Positions 28,335 through 36,340 of a stretch of 64,000 nucleotides of DNA are shown in pieces. This stretch comes from Cryobacterium sp. PAMC25264 (lineage in GTDB: Bacteria > Actinomycetota > Actinomycetes > Actinomycetales > Microbacteriaceae), in assembly GCF_019443325.1 (NCBI RefSeq), contig NZ_CP080383.1, positions 1,054,001-1,118,000 of the forward strand. Reading direction: 5' to 3'. The notes beneath the pieces were generated by a model that had not been told where the DNA came from, did no database searches, and was given only the letters and a program-made list of their open reading frames with translations. Each line of letters starts with the position of its first letter. Position 1 is the stretch's first letter. Position numbers and translations under genes: made by a program.

Positions 28335-29183
28335 ATGGTGTCCGTGCACGATCTGCGACTGCCCGATGGGCATGTGATCAGGGTGCACGACACCATCGAT
28401 AGCCCCGGCCGCGACGGGGCCCGGCCCCGCCTCACGGTGCTGTGGCTGCACGGTTCGCCGCAGACCGGAGCGCTGCTCGCTCCGCTGCTGACGGCTGCCG
28501 CCCCGCGGGACATCCGCCTGGTCTCATACGGCCGGCCCAGCTACGGCGGGTCGACGCCCAGGCCCGGCCGCTCGGTCGCCTCCGCGGCGACGGATGTGGC
28601 GGCCATCGCCGACGCCCTCGGCCTCGACCGGTTCGCGGTGATGGGAGCCTCGGGCGGCGGCCCGCACGCCCTGGCCTGCGCGGCACTGCTGCCCGACCGC
28701 GTGATCGCCGCCGCCTGCCTGGCCTCCCTCGCGCCCCTCGACACCGAGGACCTGGACTTCTTCGCCGGGATGGCGTCTGACGGCGCTCTGCGGTCGGCGC
28801 TGGCCGGTCGCGCCTCCCGAGAGCACTATGAAGCCACGGCGAAGTTCGACCCGGCCAGCTTCGTGGAACGTGACTACGCCACGCTGGCCGGGGCCTGGGC
28901 CTCATTGGGCCACGATGTGGGGGAGGCGTCGGCGGCGGGCCCGGATGGCGTCATCGACGACGACCTGGCGTTCGTGAGGCCGTGGGGATTCGATCCGGCC
29001 GCTGTGGCGGTGCCCGTGCTGATCGTGCAGGGCGGCCGTGACCGGGTGGTTCCGCCCGCCCACGGAGCGTGGCTGGCCCGCACCTGCACCCAGGCCGAAT
29101 TCTGGGAGTACCCGGACGACGGCCACATCTCGATCCTCGACGAGTGCCCTGCCGTTCTGGACTGGCTGCTGGGCCACTCCTGA
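28335..29183 (+). CDS. Alpha/beta hydrolase
   Basis: 282-residue alpha/beta-hydrolase fold protein. Oxyanion-hole motif VLWLHGSPQTG, nucleophile elbow AVMGASGGGPHAL with the catalytic Ser, acid residue near QGGRDRVVPPAHGAW and catalytic His in PDDGHISIL. No signal peptide, so cytoplasmic. The TACGCT box 6 bp upstream decides the start. It is 45 bp behind jetC, which leaves no space for a jetD gene. Substrate unknown; esterase or small-molecule hydrolase. Confidence 0.9.
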   Translation: MVSVHDLRLPDGHVIRVHDTIDSPGRDGARPRLTVLWLHGSPQTGALLAPLLTAAAPRDIRLVSYGRPSYGGSTPRPGRSVASAATDVAAIADALGLDRFAVMGASGGGPHALACAALLPDRVIAAACLASLAPLDTEDLDFFAGMASDGALRSALAGRASREHYEATAKFDPASFVERDYATLAGAWASLGHDVGEASAAGPDGVIDDDLAFVRPWGFDPAAVAVPVLIVQGGRDRVVPPAHGAWLARTCTQAEFWEYPDDGHISILDECPAVLDWLLGHS

Positions 29184-29210
29184 CCTCCTGGGTGCCAAGA
29201 TGGGACCACT

Positions 29211-29582
29211 ATGGAGATGCGACTGGAATTGGTGCCGTTGCCGGCGAGTGACGTTGACCGCAGCCTGGCGTTCTACGTCGACCAGGTGGGGTTCCACCTC
29301 GATCACGATGTGTCACCCGGCAACGGGATGCGCGTGGTGCAGCTGACACCGCCGGGGTCGGCTTGCTCCATCGTGATCGGGGTGGGCATCAGTGCCCCGG
29401 ATGCCGCTCCGGTGCTGAACCTGCACCTGGTCGTCAACGATGTCGACGCCGTTCGTGCCACGCTGCGTCGAAACGGCGTGGACGTGTCGGACGTCAGCGA
29501 CCTCGGCGGCATCCGCTACGCCTACTTCAGCGACCCGCACGGCAACAGTTGGGCGTTGCAGCAGATCTCGGCCAGGACGTAG
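29211..29582 (+). CDS. VOC family (glyoxalase-like) protein
   Basis: 123-residue vicinal-oxygen-chelate protein with two beta-alpha-beta-beta-beta modules: VPLPASDVDRSLAFYVDQVG at the start and LHLVVNDVDAVRATLRRNGV in the second half, ending in GIRYAYFSDPHGNSWALQQI. Glu in the final NSWALQQ region and the early His are possible metal ligands. ATG 29211 or ATG 29217 may start it; the second gives the family-typical MRLELVPLP. Function cannot be narrowed: the family includes glyoxalases, dioxygenases and antibiotic-binding proteins. Confidence 0.85.
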   Translation: MEMRLELVPLPASDVDRSLAFYVDQVGFHLDHDVSPGNGMRVVQLTPPGSACSIVIGVGISAPDAAPVLNLHLVVNDVDAVRATLRRNGVDVSDVSDLGGIRYAYFSDPHGNSWALQQISART

Positions 29583-29688
29583 ACGACTCTCGGCGTGGCG
29601 GTTCCGGTCACGCGGGTGTTCAATCGACACCGGCGGCACGGCCGTGCCGCCCATCCGCCCCGCACCGCCAGCATCCGAAAGGACGCCC

Positions 29689-30657
29689 ATGAGAGCCCTT
29701 GTGCAGGATCGGTACGGCTCGTCCGACGTTCTCCGCTTGGACCGGATCGATCGGCCGACGCCCGGCGACGACGACGTGCTCATCGAGGTGCGGGCCGCCA
29801 GCGTCAACATCGGCGACTGGCATCTGATGACGGGTCTGCCCGAGATGGTGCGCCTGGCCACGGGATTTCGGAGGCCCAGGCGACGCGTCCGGGGCACAGA
29901 TGTCGCCGGAACTGTCGCGGCAGTCGGGGTCAACGTCACCCGGTTCCAGCCCGGTGACGAGGTCTTCGGGGTGTGCGACGGGTCTCTGGCCGAATACGCC
30001 GTGGCCCGTGAGGGCACACTGGCACACCGGCCGGCCGGGGTGACCGTCGAGCAGGCGGCCGCGGTGCCGGTCTCCGCTGTCACGGCGCTGCAGGGTCTGG
30101 CGTCGGTTCGTGACGCCGGCCCGGGGGTGCGGGTACTGGTGATCGGCGCATCCGGGGCTGTCGGCGGCTACGCTGTGCAGCTCGCGCACGCCTGGTCCGC
30201 CCAGGTGACGGGCGTCTGCAGCGCCGCCAAGGCCGATTTTGTGCGCTCGTTGGGGGCGGATGTGGTCGTGGACTACGCTCGCATGGACATCACCAGATCT
30301 GGCGAGCGGTACGACCTCGTGCTCGACACCGGGGGCAACCGGTCGGTCATCGCCCTGCGTCGTTTGCTCGCGCCGAGCGGCACACTCGTCATCGTGGGAG
30401 GTGAGGGCGGCGGCCGGCTGACCGGTGGCTTCGAACGCTCCCTCCGGGCCTTGCTGCTCTCGCCGTTTGTTTCCCAGAAACTCACCGGCCTCGCCGCGAC
30501 GGTGCGGCACCGCGACCTGCACACCCTGGCGGGTCTCATCGAGAGCAGGGCGGTCACCCCGGTCATCGACACCGTCTATCCGCTCGCGGACGCCGCCACA
30601 GCCCTGGCCAGGCTCACGGACGGCAGTGTGCGAGGCAAGTTGGTGGTGACGCCCTAG
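29689..30657 (+). CDS. NAD(P)-dependent alcohol dehydrogenase / quinone reductase-like (MDR, zinc-free)
   Basis: 322-residue medium-chain dehydrogenase/reductase. GroES-like N-terminal domain (about 1-120) with VRAASVNIGDWHLMTG and DVAGTVAAVGVNVTRFQPGDEVFG, then a Rossmann domain with VLVIGASGAVGGYAVQLA and GADVVVDY. The catalytic-zinc Cys/His set of true alcohol dehydrogenases is missing, which fits a quinone-oxidoreductase/enoyl-reductase role. GAAAGGA 5 bp before ATG 29689 decides the start. Its stop codon shares CTAG with the convergent, truncated alkD gene. Confidence 0.9.
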   Translation: MRALVQDRYGSSDVLRLDRIDRPTPGDDDVLIEVRAASVNIGDWHLMTGLPEMVRLATGFRRPRRRVRGTDVAGTVAAVGVNVTRFQPGDEVFGVCDGSLAEYAVAREGTLAHRPAGVTVEQAAAVPVSAVTALQGLASVRDAGPGVRVLVIGASGAVGGYAVQLAHAWSAQVTGVCSAAKADFVRSLGADVVVDYARMDITRSGERYDLVLDTGGNRSVIALRRLLAPSGTLVIVGGEGGGRLTGGFERSLRALLLSPFVSQKLTGLAATVRHRDLHTLAGLIESRAVTPVIDTVYPLADAATALARLTDGSVRGKLVVTP

Positions 30658-31139
30658 CCTGTCGAGGAGGCGAGCCGAGCCGCCCGGCGCAGGCCGTCGC
30701 TGGGATCCTGAGCCCAGCGGTCGAGCACCACGTCGGCCCGCCCACGCGTCGGCTCGGTGAGCGCGGTCACCAGGGGGCGCACGACATCGATCGCCAGCGG
30801 ATCCACCAGGGCGCTCAGCTGAGCCTGTCGCAGGAACCCCTCGATGCGGGTGAGGTCGGAGGCGCGCAGCATCCGCACATGGGTTTGCAGGAGCACGACG
30901 GCCGCGAGGCGTCGCTCGAACACAGGCAGGGCCCAGAGCTCGCTGCTCAGGGCCGTGATGTCGTCGTGGTCGAGAGCGGGGTAGCGCCGGCCGGCGTCGC
31001 GCACCGTGCCGCGGACCGCGCCGACGGATGCGCCGTAGAAGGCCAGAGTCCCGCCCAAGCGGGACCGGTCGGCCTCCGCGCGTTCCCAGGAGCTCTCGCG
31101 TTGCAGAGTGGCGTCCACGAACTCGCCCGCTGCACTCAT
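30654..31139 (-). CDS. DNA alkylation repair protein (AlkD-like), C-terminally truncated
   Basis: 161 residues of an AlkD-type HEAT-repeat DNA glycosylase (usual length about 220-240). Repeats are visible in DDITALSSELWALPVFERRLA and VVLLQTHVRMLRASDLTRIE, and the family's W-x-LRRAA element survives in DRWAQDPSDGLRRAARLA, right after which the frame stops. Some 60-70 residues with the last repeats are missing and the sequence beyond the stop is the intact dehydrogenase gene, so this is a real truncation, not a frameshift. ATG 31139 has AGGGAG upstream. Activity is doubtful. Confidence 0.72.
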   Translation of the reverse strand: MSAAGEFVDATLQRESSWERAEADRSRLGGTLAFYGASVGAVRGTVRDAGRRYPALDHDDITALSSELWALPVFERRLAAVVLLQTHVRMLRASDLTRIEGFLRQAQLSALVDPLAIDVVRPLVTALTEPTRGRADVVLDRWAQDPSDGLRRAARLASSTG

Positions 31140-31206
31140 GGTTCTATTCTCCCTGGCCGTTCGCCCGGACTGTCGCGCAGCGCGGTGATCTGGAAGGCTG
31201 GAGCGC

Positions 31207-31788
31207 ATGACCGAAGACGCTGACGCCGGAGACCTGCGCCGTTATCTCCAGGAGGCCAGGGAGGCCCTGGTCTTCAAGCTCGACGGGCTCAGCCCCTACG
31301 ACATGCGCCGGCCCCTGGTGCCGACCGGCACCAACCTGCTGGGCCTGGTGAAGCACATGGCCGGCGTGGAGGCCGGGTACCTCGGCTCGACCTTCGGCCG
31401 GCCGTTCCCCGAGCCGATGCCGTGGATGGAGGACGGCGCCGAGGACAACGCCGACATGTGGGCCACCCTCGACGAAACGCGGGACGGCCTGGTGGATCTG
31501 TACCGGCGGGTGTGGGCGCACTCCGACGCCACCATCGCCGACGTGCCGCTGAACGGAACCGGCCGGGTGGCGTGGTGGCCGGCCGAGCGCAACACGGTGA
31601 CGCTGCATCGCATCCTGGTGCATCTGATCAGCGAGACTCACCGGCACGCCGGTCATGCCGACATCGTGCGTGAGCTGATCGACGGGGCGGCCGGGCTGCG
31701 GTCCCTCAATGACAACCTGCCGTCGGGCAGCCCGGCGTGGTGGGCGGATTATCGGGCCGGTCTGGAGCAGACCGCCCGTCAGGCTTGA
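31207..31788 (+). CDS. DinB family (DUF664) protein
   Basis: 193-residue four-helix-bundle protein of the DinB/YfiT metal-binding superfamily. The conserved GTNLLGLVKHMAGVEAGYLG carries the first metal-ligand His, and ILVHLISETHRHAGHADIV carries the other two (HxxxH). ATG 31207 has GGAG 5-8 bp upstream. Members include mycothiol- and bacillithiol-dependent transferases and maleylpyruvate isomerases; in an actinobacterium mycothiol is the likely cosubstrate. It is divergent from the alkD remnant. Substrate unknown. Confidence 0.88.
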   Translation: MTEDADAGDLRRYLQEAREALVFKLDGLSPYDMRRPLVPTGTNLLGLVKHMAGVEAGYLGSTFGRPFPEPMPWMEDGAEDNADMWATLDETRDGLVDLYRRVWAHSDATIADVPLNGTGRVAWWPAERNTVTLHRILVHLISETHRHAGHADIVRELIDGAAGLRSLNDNLPSGSPAWWADYRAGLEQTARQA

Positions 31789-31944
31789 CGCCCCGGCTGT
31801 GACCTGCGTCGCCCGCGGCCTAAAGTGGACTGCGCCCCGAAACGTCGCCCCTCAACGCACACGCCCGGACTCTCCCCAGGGAACACTCCGGTAGACCGCA
31901 CCGCCAGCCCGCACCGCCAGCCCACACCGAAGGACGAAAGCACC

Positions 31945-32940
31945 GTGTCGAGAATCCCTGCCCGCTGGGCCCGCTCCGGCGCTGCTGCCGCCCTCGCCCT
32001 GCTCACCGTCACCGGTCTCGCCGCCTGCACCGGGCAGCCGATCGCGTCCGCGGGGGCGGCCGGTACCGCCGCCGGCGCATCCGACCGCACCTATGCCCTC
32101 GTCGTGCACTCCGTCCCGGGCGACGCGTTCTGGGATGTCGTGAAGTCCGGCGCCGAGGCAGCCGGCTCGCTCTACGGGGCCACGATCACCTATCAGGGCG
32201 ACCCCGATGTGCAGAAGCAGAGCCAACTGATCGAAACGGCCATCGCTGCCCAGGTCGACGGCATCATCGTGTCGATGGCCAACCCGGACGGCCTGCGGGG
32301 CGCCCTCGCGGACGCCGCCGCAGCCGACATCCCGGTGATCACCATCAACTCCGGCGCCGAGGAGTCCGCGTCGGTCGGCGCTCTCACCCACGTCGGGCAG
32401 AGCGAATACCTGGCCGGGCAGGGGGCGGGCACCAAACTCACCGAGGCCGGCGCCGGCAAGGTCATCTGCGTCATCCACGAGGCCGGCAACGCCGGACTCG
32501 AGGACCGGTGCCGCGGAGCCGCGGATACCCTCGACGGCAGCATGAGCAACCTCCAGGTCGACATCGCCAACGTGGCGGATGCCCAGAACACCATCAAGAG
32601 CGCCCTGCTGGCCGATCCCAGCATCGACGGTGTGCTCACCCTCAACTCCGCGGTGGGAGTCGCCGCGGCGCAGGCCGTGTCCGAGGCCGGCAGCGACGCC
32701 CAGATCGGCACGTTCGATGTCTCCGCCGATGTCACCGGGCTGATCAGCGACGGCAGCATCCTCTTCGCCGTCGATCAGCAGCCCTACCTGCAGGGGTACC
32801 TGCCGGTGAGCTTCTTCGAACTGTTCTACACGAACGGCAACGTGGTCGGCGGCAACCTGCCGGTCTACTCCGGGCCGGGCTTCGTGACCCAGGAGAACGC
32901 CGACCAGGTGGCCGAGTTCGCCGGCAACGGCACGCGATGA
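31945..32940 (+). CDS. Ribose-type ABC transporter substrate-binding lipoprotein
   Basis: 331-residue periplasmic-binding protein of the RbsB/LacI fold. GTG 31945 gives a signal peptide with lipobox GLAAC (Cys about residue 30), a GTAAGAS linker and then [37 protein letters not shown] and [16 protein letters not shown]. It delivers a sugar or polyol to the permease and ATPase encoded next (ATGA overlap at 32937). AAGGA and GAAAG lie 5-10 bp before the start. TAAAGT at 31821-31826 may be the -10 of the operon promoter, giving a leader of about 110 bases. Confidence 0.92.
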   Translation: MSRIPARWARSGAAAALALLTVTGLAACTGQPIASAGAAGTAAGASDRTYALVVHSVPGDAFWDVVKSGAEAAGSLYGATITYQGDPDVQKQSQLIETAIAAQVDGIIVSMANPDGLRGALADAAAADIPVITINSGAEESASVGALTHVGQSEYLAGQGAGTKLTEAGAGKVICVIHEAGNAGLEDRCRGAADTLDGSMSNLQVDIANVADAQNTIKSALLADPSIDGVLTLNSAVGVAAAQAVSEAGSDAQIGTFDVSADVTGLISDGSILFAVDQQPYLQGYLPVSFFELFYTNGNVVGGNLPVYSGPGFVTQENADQVAEFAGNGTR

Positions 32941-33980
32941 CGCAGCTGGCCGCGCCACCCCGCCGGGACGAGAGGGTCGCCGCGACGCACCCCGTGGTGC
33001 GCCTGCTGCGCCGCCCCGAGATGGGCGCGCTGGTCGCCGCCGCGGCGATCTTCGGCTACTTCTCCCTGGCCACGACGTCGTTCCTCACCCCGGCCGGCGC
33101 TGCTACCTGGCTCTACTCGGCGTCGCTGTTCGGCATCATGGCCGTCGCCGTGGCGATGCTCATGATCGGCGGCGAGTTCGACCTGTCCGCCGGTGCCATG
33201 ACCGGCACCACAGGACTGCTCGTGGGTGCCTTCACCACCCAGTGGGGGATGAATCTCTGGCTGGCCATGGTGCTCGCCCTGCTGATCGCCCTCGCGGTGG
33301 GCGCCTTCAACGGGTTCCTCGTTGTTCGCACCGGCATCCCGAGCTTCATCGTTACGCTCGGCACCTTCTTCATCCTGCAGGGCATCAACCTCGCCGGCAC
33401 CAAGCTTGTGACCGGCCAGGTCGCCATCCAGGGTATGAGCGCGGTGCCCGGCTTCGACGCCGGCAAGGCGATCTTCGGGTCGACGATCCCGGTGGCCGGG
33501 CTGAACCTCAAGGTGTCGGTCTTCTGGTGGCTCGGCCTCACCCTCGTCGCCAGCTGGATCCTGCTCCGCACCCGCTACGGCAACTGGATCTTCGCCATCG
33601 GTGGGGCGTTGCAGAGCGCCGTGCAGACCGGCGTTCCCGTGCGGCGCACCCGGATCGGCCTGTTCATGGGCACGGCCGCGGCCGGCTGGCTCGTCGGCAT
33701 GCTCTCGCTCTTCGACGTGGCGACCGTGCAGGCCACCACGGGCATCGGCCAGGAGTTCGTGTACATCATCTGCGCCGTCGTGGGCGGCTGCCGGCTCACG
33801 GGCGGCTACGGGTCCGCCGTCGGTGCGGCGCTGGGCGCGCTCATCTACGGCATGATCCTGCAGGGCATCGTCTTCGCCCAGTGGGACAACAACTGGCTCA
33901 AGGCCTTCCTGGGCGGGATGCTTCTGCTCGCCGTGCTGGTCAACCTCTCGGTCCGCCGCCAGGCCGGGGTGCGCGAATGA
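32937..33980 (+). CDS. Ribose-type ABC transporter permease (RbsC/FrcC-like)
   Basis: 347-residue permease of the BPD_transp_2 family with about ten membrane helices. Conserved parts: [40 protein letters not shown] and [20 protein letters not shown], the last near the cytoplasmic docking loop. It overlaps the binding-protein stop and the ATPase start (ATGA at both ends), so the three genes form one translational unit for a CUT2-type importer. GCRLTGG is typical of the sub-group that works with a single-domain ATPase. Confidence 0.93.
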   Translation: MTQLAAPPRRDERVAATHPVVRLLRRPEMGALVAAAAIFGYFSLATTSFLTPAGAATWLYSASLFGIMAVAVAMLMIGGEFDLSAGAMTGTTGLLVGAFTTQWGMNLWLAMVLALLIALAVGAFNGFLVVRTGIPSFIVTLGTFFILQGINLAGTKLVTGQVAIQGMSAVPGFDAGKAIFGSTIPVAGLNLKVSVFWWLGLTLVASWILLRTRYGNWIFAIGGALQSAVQTGVPVRRTRIGLFMGTAAAGWLVGMLSLFDVATVQATTGIGQEFVYIICAVVGGCRLTGGYGSAVGAALGALIYGMILQGIVFAQWDNNWLKAFLGGMLLLAVLVNLSVRRQAGVRE

Positions 33981-34762
33981 GCGCCGCGGAGACGGCCATC
34001 CTGCAGGTGCGCGGGGTGGGCAAGGTTTACGGCTCGGTCATCGCGCTCAGCGACATCTCCACCTCGGTGGCGGCGGGCGAGGTGCTCTGTGTCCTGGGCG
34101 ACAACGGCGCAGGCAAGTCGACGCTGCTCAAGATCCTCGCCGGAGTACACCCGCATTCCTCGGGCGAACTTCTCCTCGACGGAACCACTGTGCGCTTTGC
34201 CGGCCCGCGGCAGGCCCTCGACGCCGGGATCGCCACCGTCTACCAGGACCTGGCGATCGTGCCTCTAATGCCGGTCTGGCGCAATTTCTTCCTCGGTGCT
34301 GAGCTGAGCGCCGGCGTGGGGCCGTTCTCCCGGCTCAGGGTCGCCGAGATGCGGGCGATCACCCTGGAGCAACTGGGCCGGATGGGCATCGACCTGCGTG
34401 ACGTCGACCAACCCATCGGCACCCTCTCCGGGGGCGAGCGGCAGTCGGTGGCGATCGCCCGAGCCATTCACTTCGGCGCCAGGGTCGTCATCCTCGACGA
34501 ACCCACCTCCGCGCTCGGCGTCAAGCAGGCCGGGGTCGTGCTGCGCTACGTCGCACGGGCCCGCGACAACGGTCTCGGAGTCGTGTTCGTCACCCACAAC
34601 CCCCACCACGCCTACCCGGTCGGCGACCGGTTCCTGGTGCTCAACCGCGGCGCGAGCCTGGGCGAATTCGACAAGGCCGGCATCACCATCGAAGAACTCA
34701 CCCGGTTGATGGCCGGCGGCGCCGAGCTGGATTCACTGGCCCGGGAGATCGAGCGCGGCTGA
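33977..34762 (+). CDS. Ribose-type ABC transporter ATP-binding protein with one nucleotide-binding domain
   Basis: 261-residue ATPase: Walker [16 protein letters not shown]-loop [13 protein letters not shown], signature [15 protein letters not shown], Walker [14 protein letters not shown], switch His in [11 protein letters not shown]. RbsA-type ATPases usually have two fused domains; this one has only one and must dimerise, as in the FrcA-like sub-group. It is the last gene of the operon. No catabolic or regulatory gene flanks it, so the sugar cannot be inferred. Confidence 0.93.
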   Translation: MSAAETAILQVRGVGKVYGSVIALSDISTSVAAGEVLCVLGDNGAGKSTLLKILAGVHPHSSGELLLDGTTVRFAGPRQALDAGIATVYQDLAIVPLMPVWRNFFLGAELSAGVGPFSRLRVAEMRAITLEQLGRMGIDLRDVDQPIGTLSGGERQSVAIARAIHFGARVVILDEPTSALGVKQAGVVLRYVARARDNGLGVVFVTHNPHHAYPVGDRFLVLNRGASLGEFDKAGITIEELTRLMAGGAELDSLAREIERG

Positions 34763-34975
34763 TCCCGGTTCCGGCCGGCGCCCATCCGGTGTCATCCGTT
34801 TCGGAGGATTCCACGGCCCGGCTATCGGCCCAGGCGACATAGGTTGCTACCGTCTGGGGCGACAGGCCGGATGACGTGCGTTTGCGGGGCGAGAGAGTTG
34901 AACCCGACAGCGCGACTCCGACATCGGAAGGAATCGACGACAGCGGGGCGATGCCCGGGAATTGGAGTGCTACCC

Positions 34976-35293
34976 ATGGCTAGAGGAACAACCCCGGTGC
35001 TCGATGCGGCGACCGAGATCAACGCGGTGTCGCTGGCCCGCACCGAGCTCGACCCACGCACCCTGATGATCGCCAGGATCGCCGCCCTCGCGGCGGTCGA
35101 CGCGCCCGTCGCCTCGTACCTCCTCCACGTGGGACCGGCCGCGGAGGTAGGACTGACGGTCGATGACGTCCAGGATGTTCTCGTCGCCGTGGCTCCCATC
35201 GTGGGCACGCCGCGACTGATGTCCTCGGCGCGCAAGATCGCGGAAGCCCTCGACCTGGACATCGAGCTGGGAAGCGAAGACGACACTCAGTAG
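34976..35293 (+). CDS. Carboxymuconolactone decarboxylase family protein
   Basis: 105-residue helical protein of the CMD/AhpD-like superfamily: RTLMIARIAALAAVDAPVAS, then GLTVDDVQDVLVAVAPIVGT and a C-terminal LMSSARKIAEALDLDI. The CxxC of AhpD is absent, so it is not a canonical peroxidase partner; members of this short sub-group are common in actinobacteria and their function is unknown. TGGAG lies 8 bp before ATG 34976; the longer upstream frame lacks coding character. It is followed 32 bp on by a lipoprotein gene. Confidence 0.83.
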   Translation: MARGTTPVLDAATEINAVSLARTELDPRTLMIARIAALAAVDAPVASYLLHVGPAAEVGLTVDDVQDVLVAVAPIVGTPRLMSSARKIAEALDLDIELGSEDDTQ

Positions 35294-35325
35294 TCAGTGA
35301 CCGACAACCGAGTGAGGAGCACCCC

Positions 35326-35940
35326 GTGACCAAGCCCATCGTGTTCGTGGTGCTGCTGGTGCTTCTCACCGGCTGCACTGCCGGCGGCGATTCCGCGTCG
35401 CCGAGCCCGACGGCGACAGGTTCGCCGACTGCCGCGGCCGGGTCCACGGCCTCCCCGCCGACCGCCTCCCCGCCGACCGCGGCCCAGGTGACCTGGGCGG
35501 GCACGGTCTGCGGCGACATCACCACGCTCAAGACGGATGTCCAGGGCCTGGCCGCCGCCGCGGCTACCGGTGGGGATTCGGTGGGAACGGCCATCTCGAA
35601 GCAGATGGACACAGTCTCGGCATCGGCCACGGACCTGGTCGACACCGTGAAGTCGCCGCCGGAGAATCTGGGCGACGATCCGGAACTGCTCGCCGTGCAG
35701 GACTCGATCGACAACGTCGACCAGTCTCTGAAGACCTTGGAGGCGAGCGCCAGCCAGGTGCAGGGCACGACGGGGGCAGCCCTGGTAGACGCGTTGGCCA
35801 CAGTGGTCGGCGACACCGGAGACGCGCTCAACAGTGTCGCCGGCACCGTGCAGACCGTCACCACGGCCATCAACGACACGTCGAGCACCCTCGGCCAGGC
35901 ATTCCGGGCGGCCCCGGAGTGCGCCGATCTCACCTCCTAG
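35326..35940 (+). CDS. Putative lipoprotein with Ser/Thr/Pro-rich linker and helical domain
   Basis: 204-residue exported protein. The signal helix IVFVVLLVLLTGC ends in a lipobox (Cys about 17). A low-complexity linker of Ala, Ser, Thr and Pro (residues about 22-55, including two SPPTA repeats) follows, then a domain with one Cys near each end (TVCGDITTLK, PECADLTS) that could form a disulfide and helices rich in Ala, Thr and Asp. GAGGAG lies 6 bp before GTG 35326. No family is recognised; the layout suggests a surface-tethered helical bundle of unknown role. Confidence 0.75.
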   Translation: MTKPIVFVVLLVLLTGCTAGGDSASPSPTATGSPTAAAGSTASPPTASPPTAAQVTWAGTVCGDITTLKTDVQGLAAAAATGGDSVGTAISKQMDTVSASATDLVDTVKSPPENLGDDPELLAVQDSIDNVDQSLKTLEASASQVQGTTGAALVDALATVVGDTGDALNSVAGTVQTVTTAINDTSSTLGQAFRAAPECADLTS

Positions 35941-36057
35941 CCCGGCCGCCGGTCGCGACCCATCCGCTGGTCGCACCCCATTCGTTGGTCGTGACCAATA
36001 CGTTGATCGAGCTTGTCGAGATCCCGTGAGTCGAACGTGTTGGCGACGACGCTCACC

Positions 36058-36150
36058 GGGTCTCGACGGGCTCGACCGACGAGGTGGGCGCGAGCGCAGA
36101 TCCTCTCACGGGGTCTCGACGGGCTCGACCGACGAGGTGGGCGCGAGCGC
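36058..36150. repeat. Two perfect 40-bp direct repeats with 53-bp period
   Basis: The 40 bases at 36058-36097 recur exactly at 36111-36150; each begins GGGTCTCGACGGGCTCGACC and ends GCGCGAGCGC. Degenerate copies of the GTCTCGACGGGCTCGAC core continue before (36007-36022) and after (36163-36205). This kind of TCGAC-rich intergenic repeat is common in Microbacteriaceae chromosomes. It fills most of the 400-bp gap between the lipoprotein and the ClpC-like gene. Confidence 0.85.
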
Positions 36151-36279
36151 GGACCGTCTCACTCGACCTCGAGAAGCTCGACCGCCGTCGAGGGGCTCGA
36201 CCGTCGCGGTCGGCGATTTCGGACGGACTCAGGGGAGTCCCAGCTTCGGATGGGAATGAAAAATGACCCCAGGCGTTGA

Positions 36280-36300
36280 CTTGAGTCGAGGGCGCTCAAC
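36280..36300 (+). promoter_or_regulatory. HAIR element (HspR operator)
   Basis: CTTGAGT-N7-GCTCAAC matches the HspR consensus CTTGAGT-N7-ACTCAAG at 12 of 14 positions. It overlaps a -35-like TTGACT (36276-36281) and lies 40 bp before the TTG start of the Clp ATPase, so heat-shock control by HspR is likely. The HspR gene is not in the window. Confidence 0.8.
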
Positions 36301-36340
36301 TTTCGGGATCCCTCCTCGTTTTGACTTCCAGGAGGTTGTT

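Noticed and set aside
36263..36340. ATG 36263 as start of the Clp ATPase
   Set aside because: It would put the HAIR operator inside the gene and adds a non-conserved leader. TTG 36341 has AGGAGG at ideal distance.
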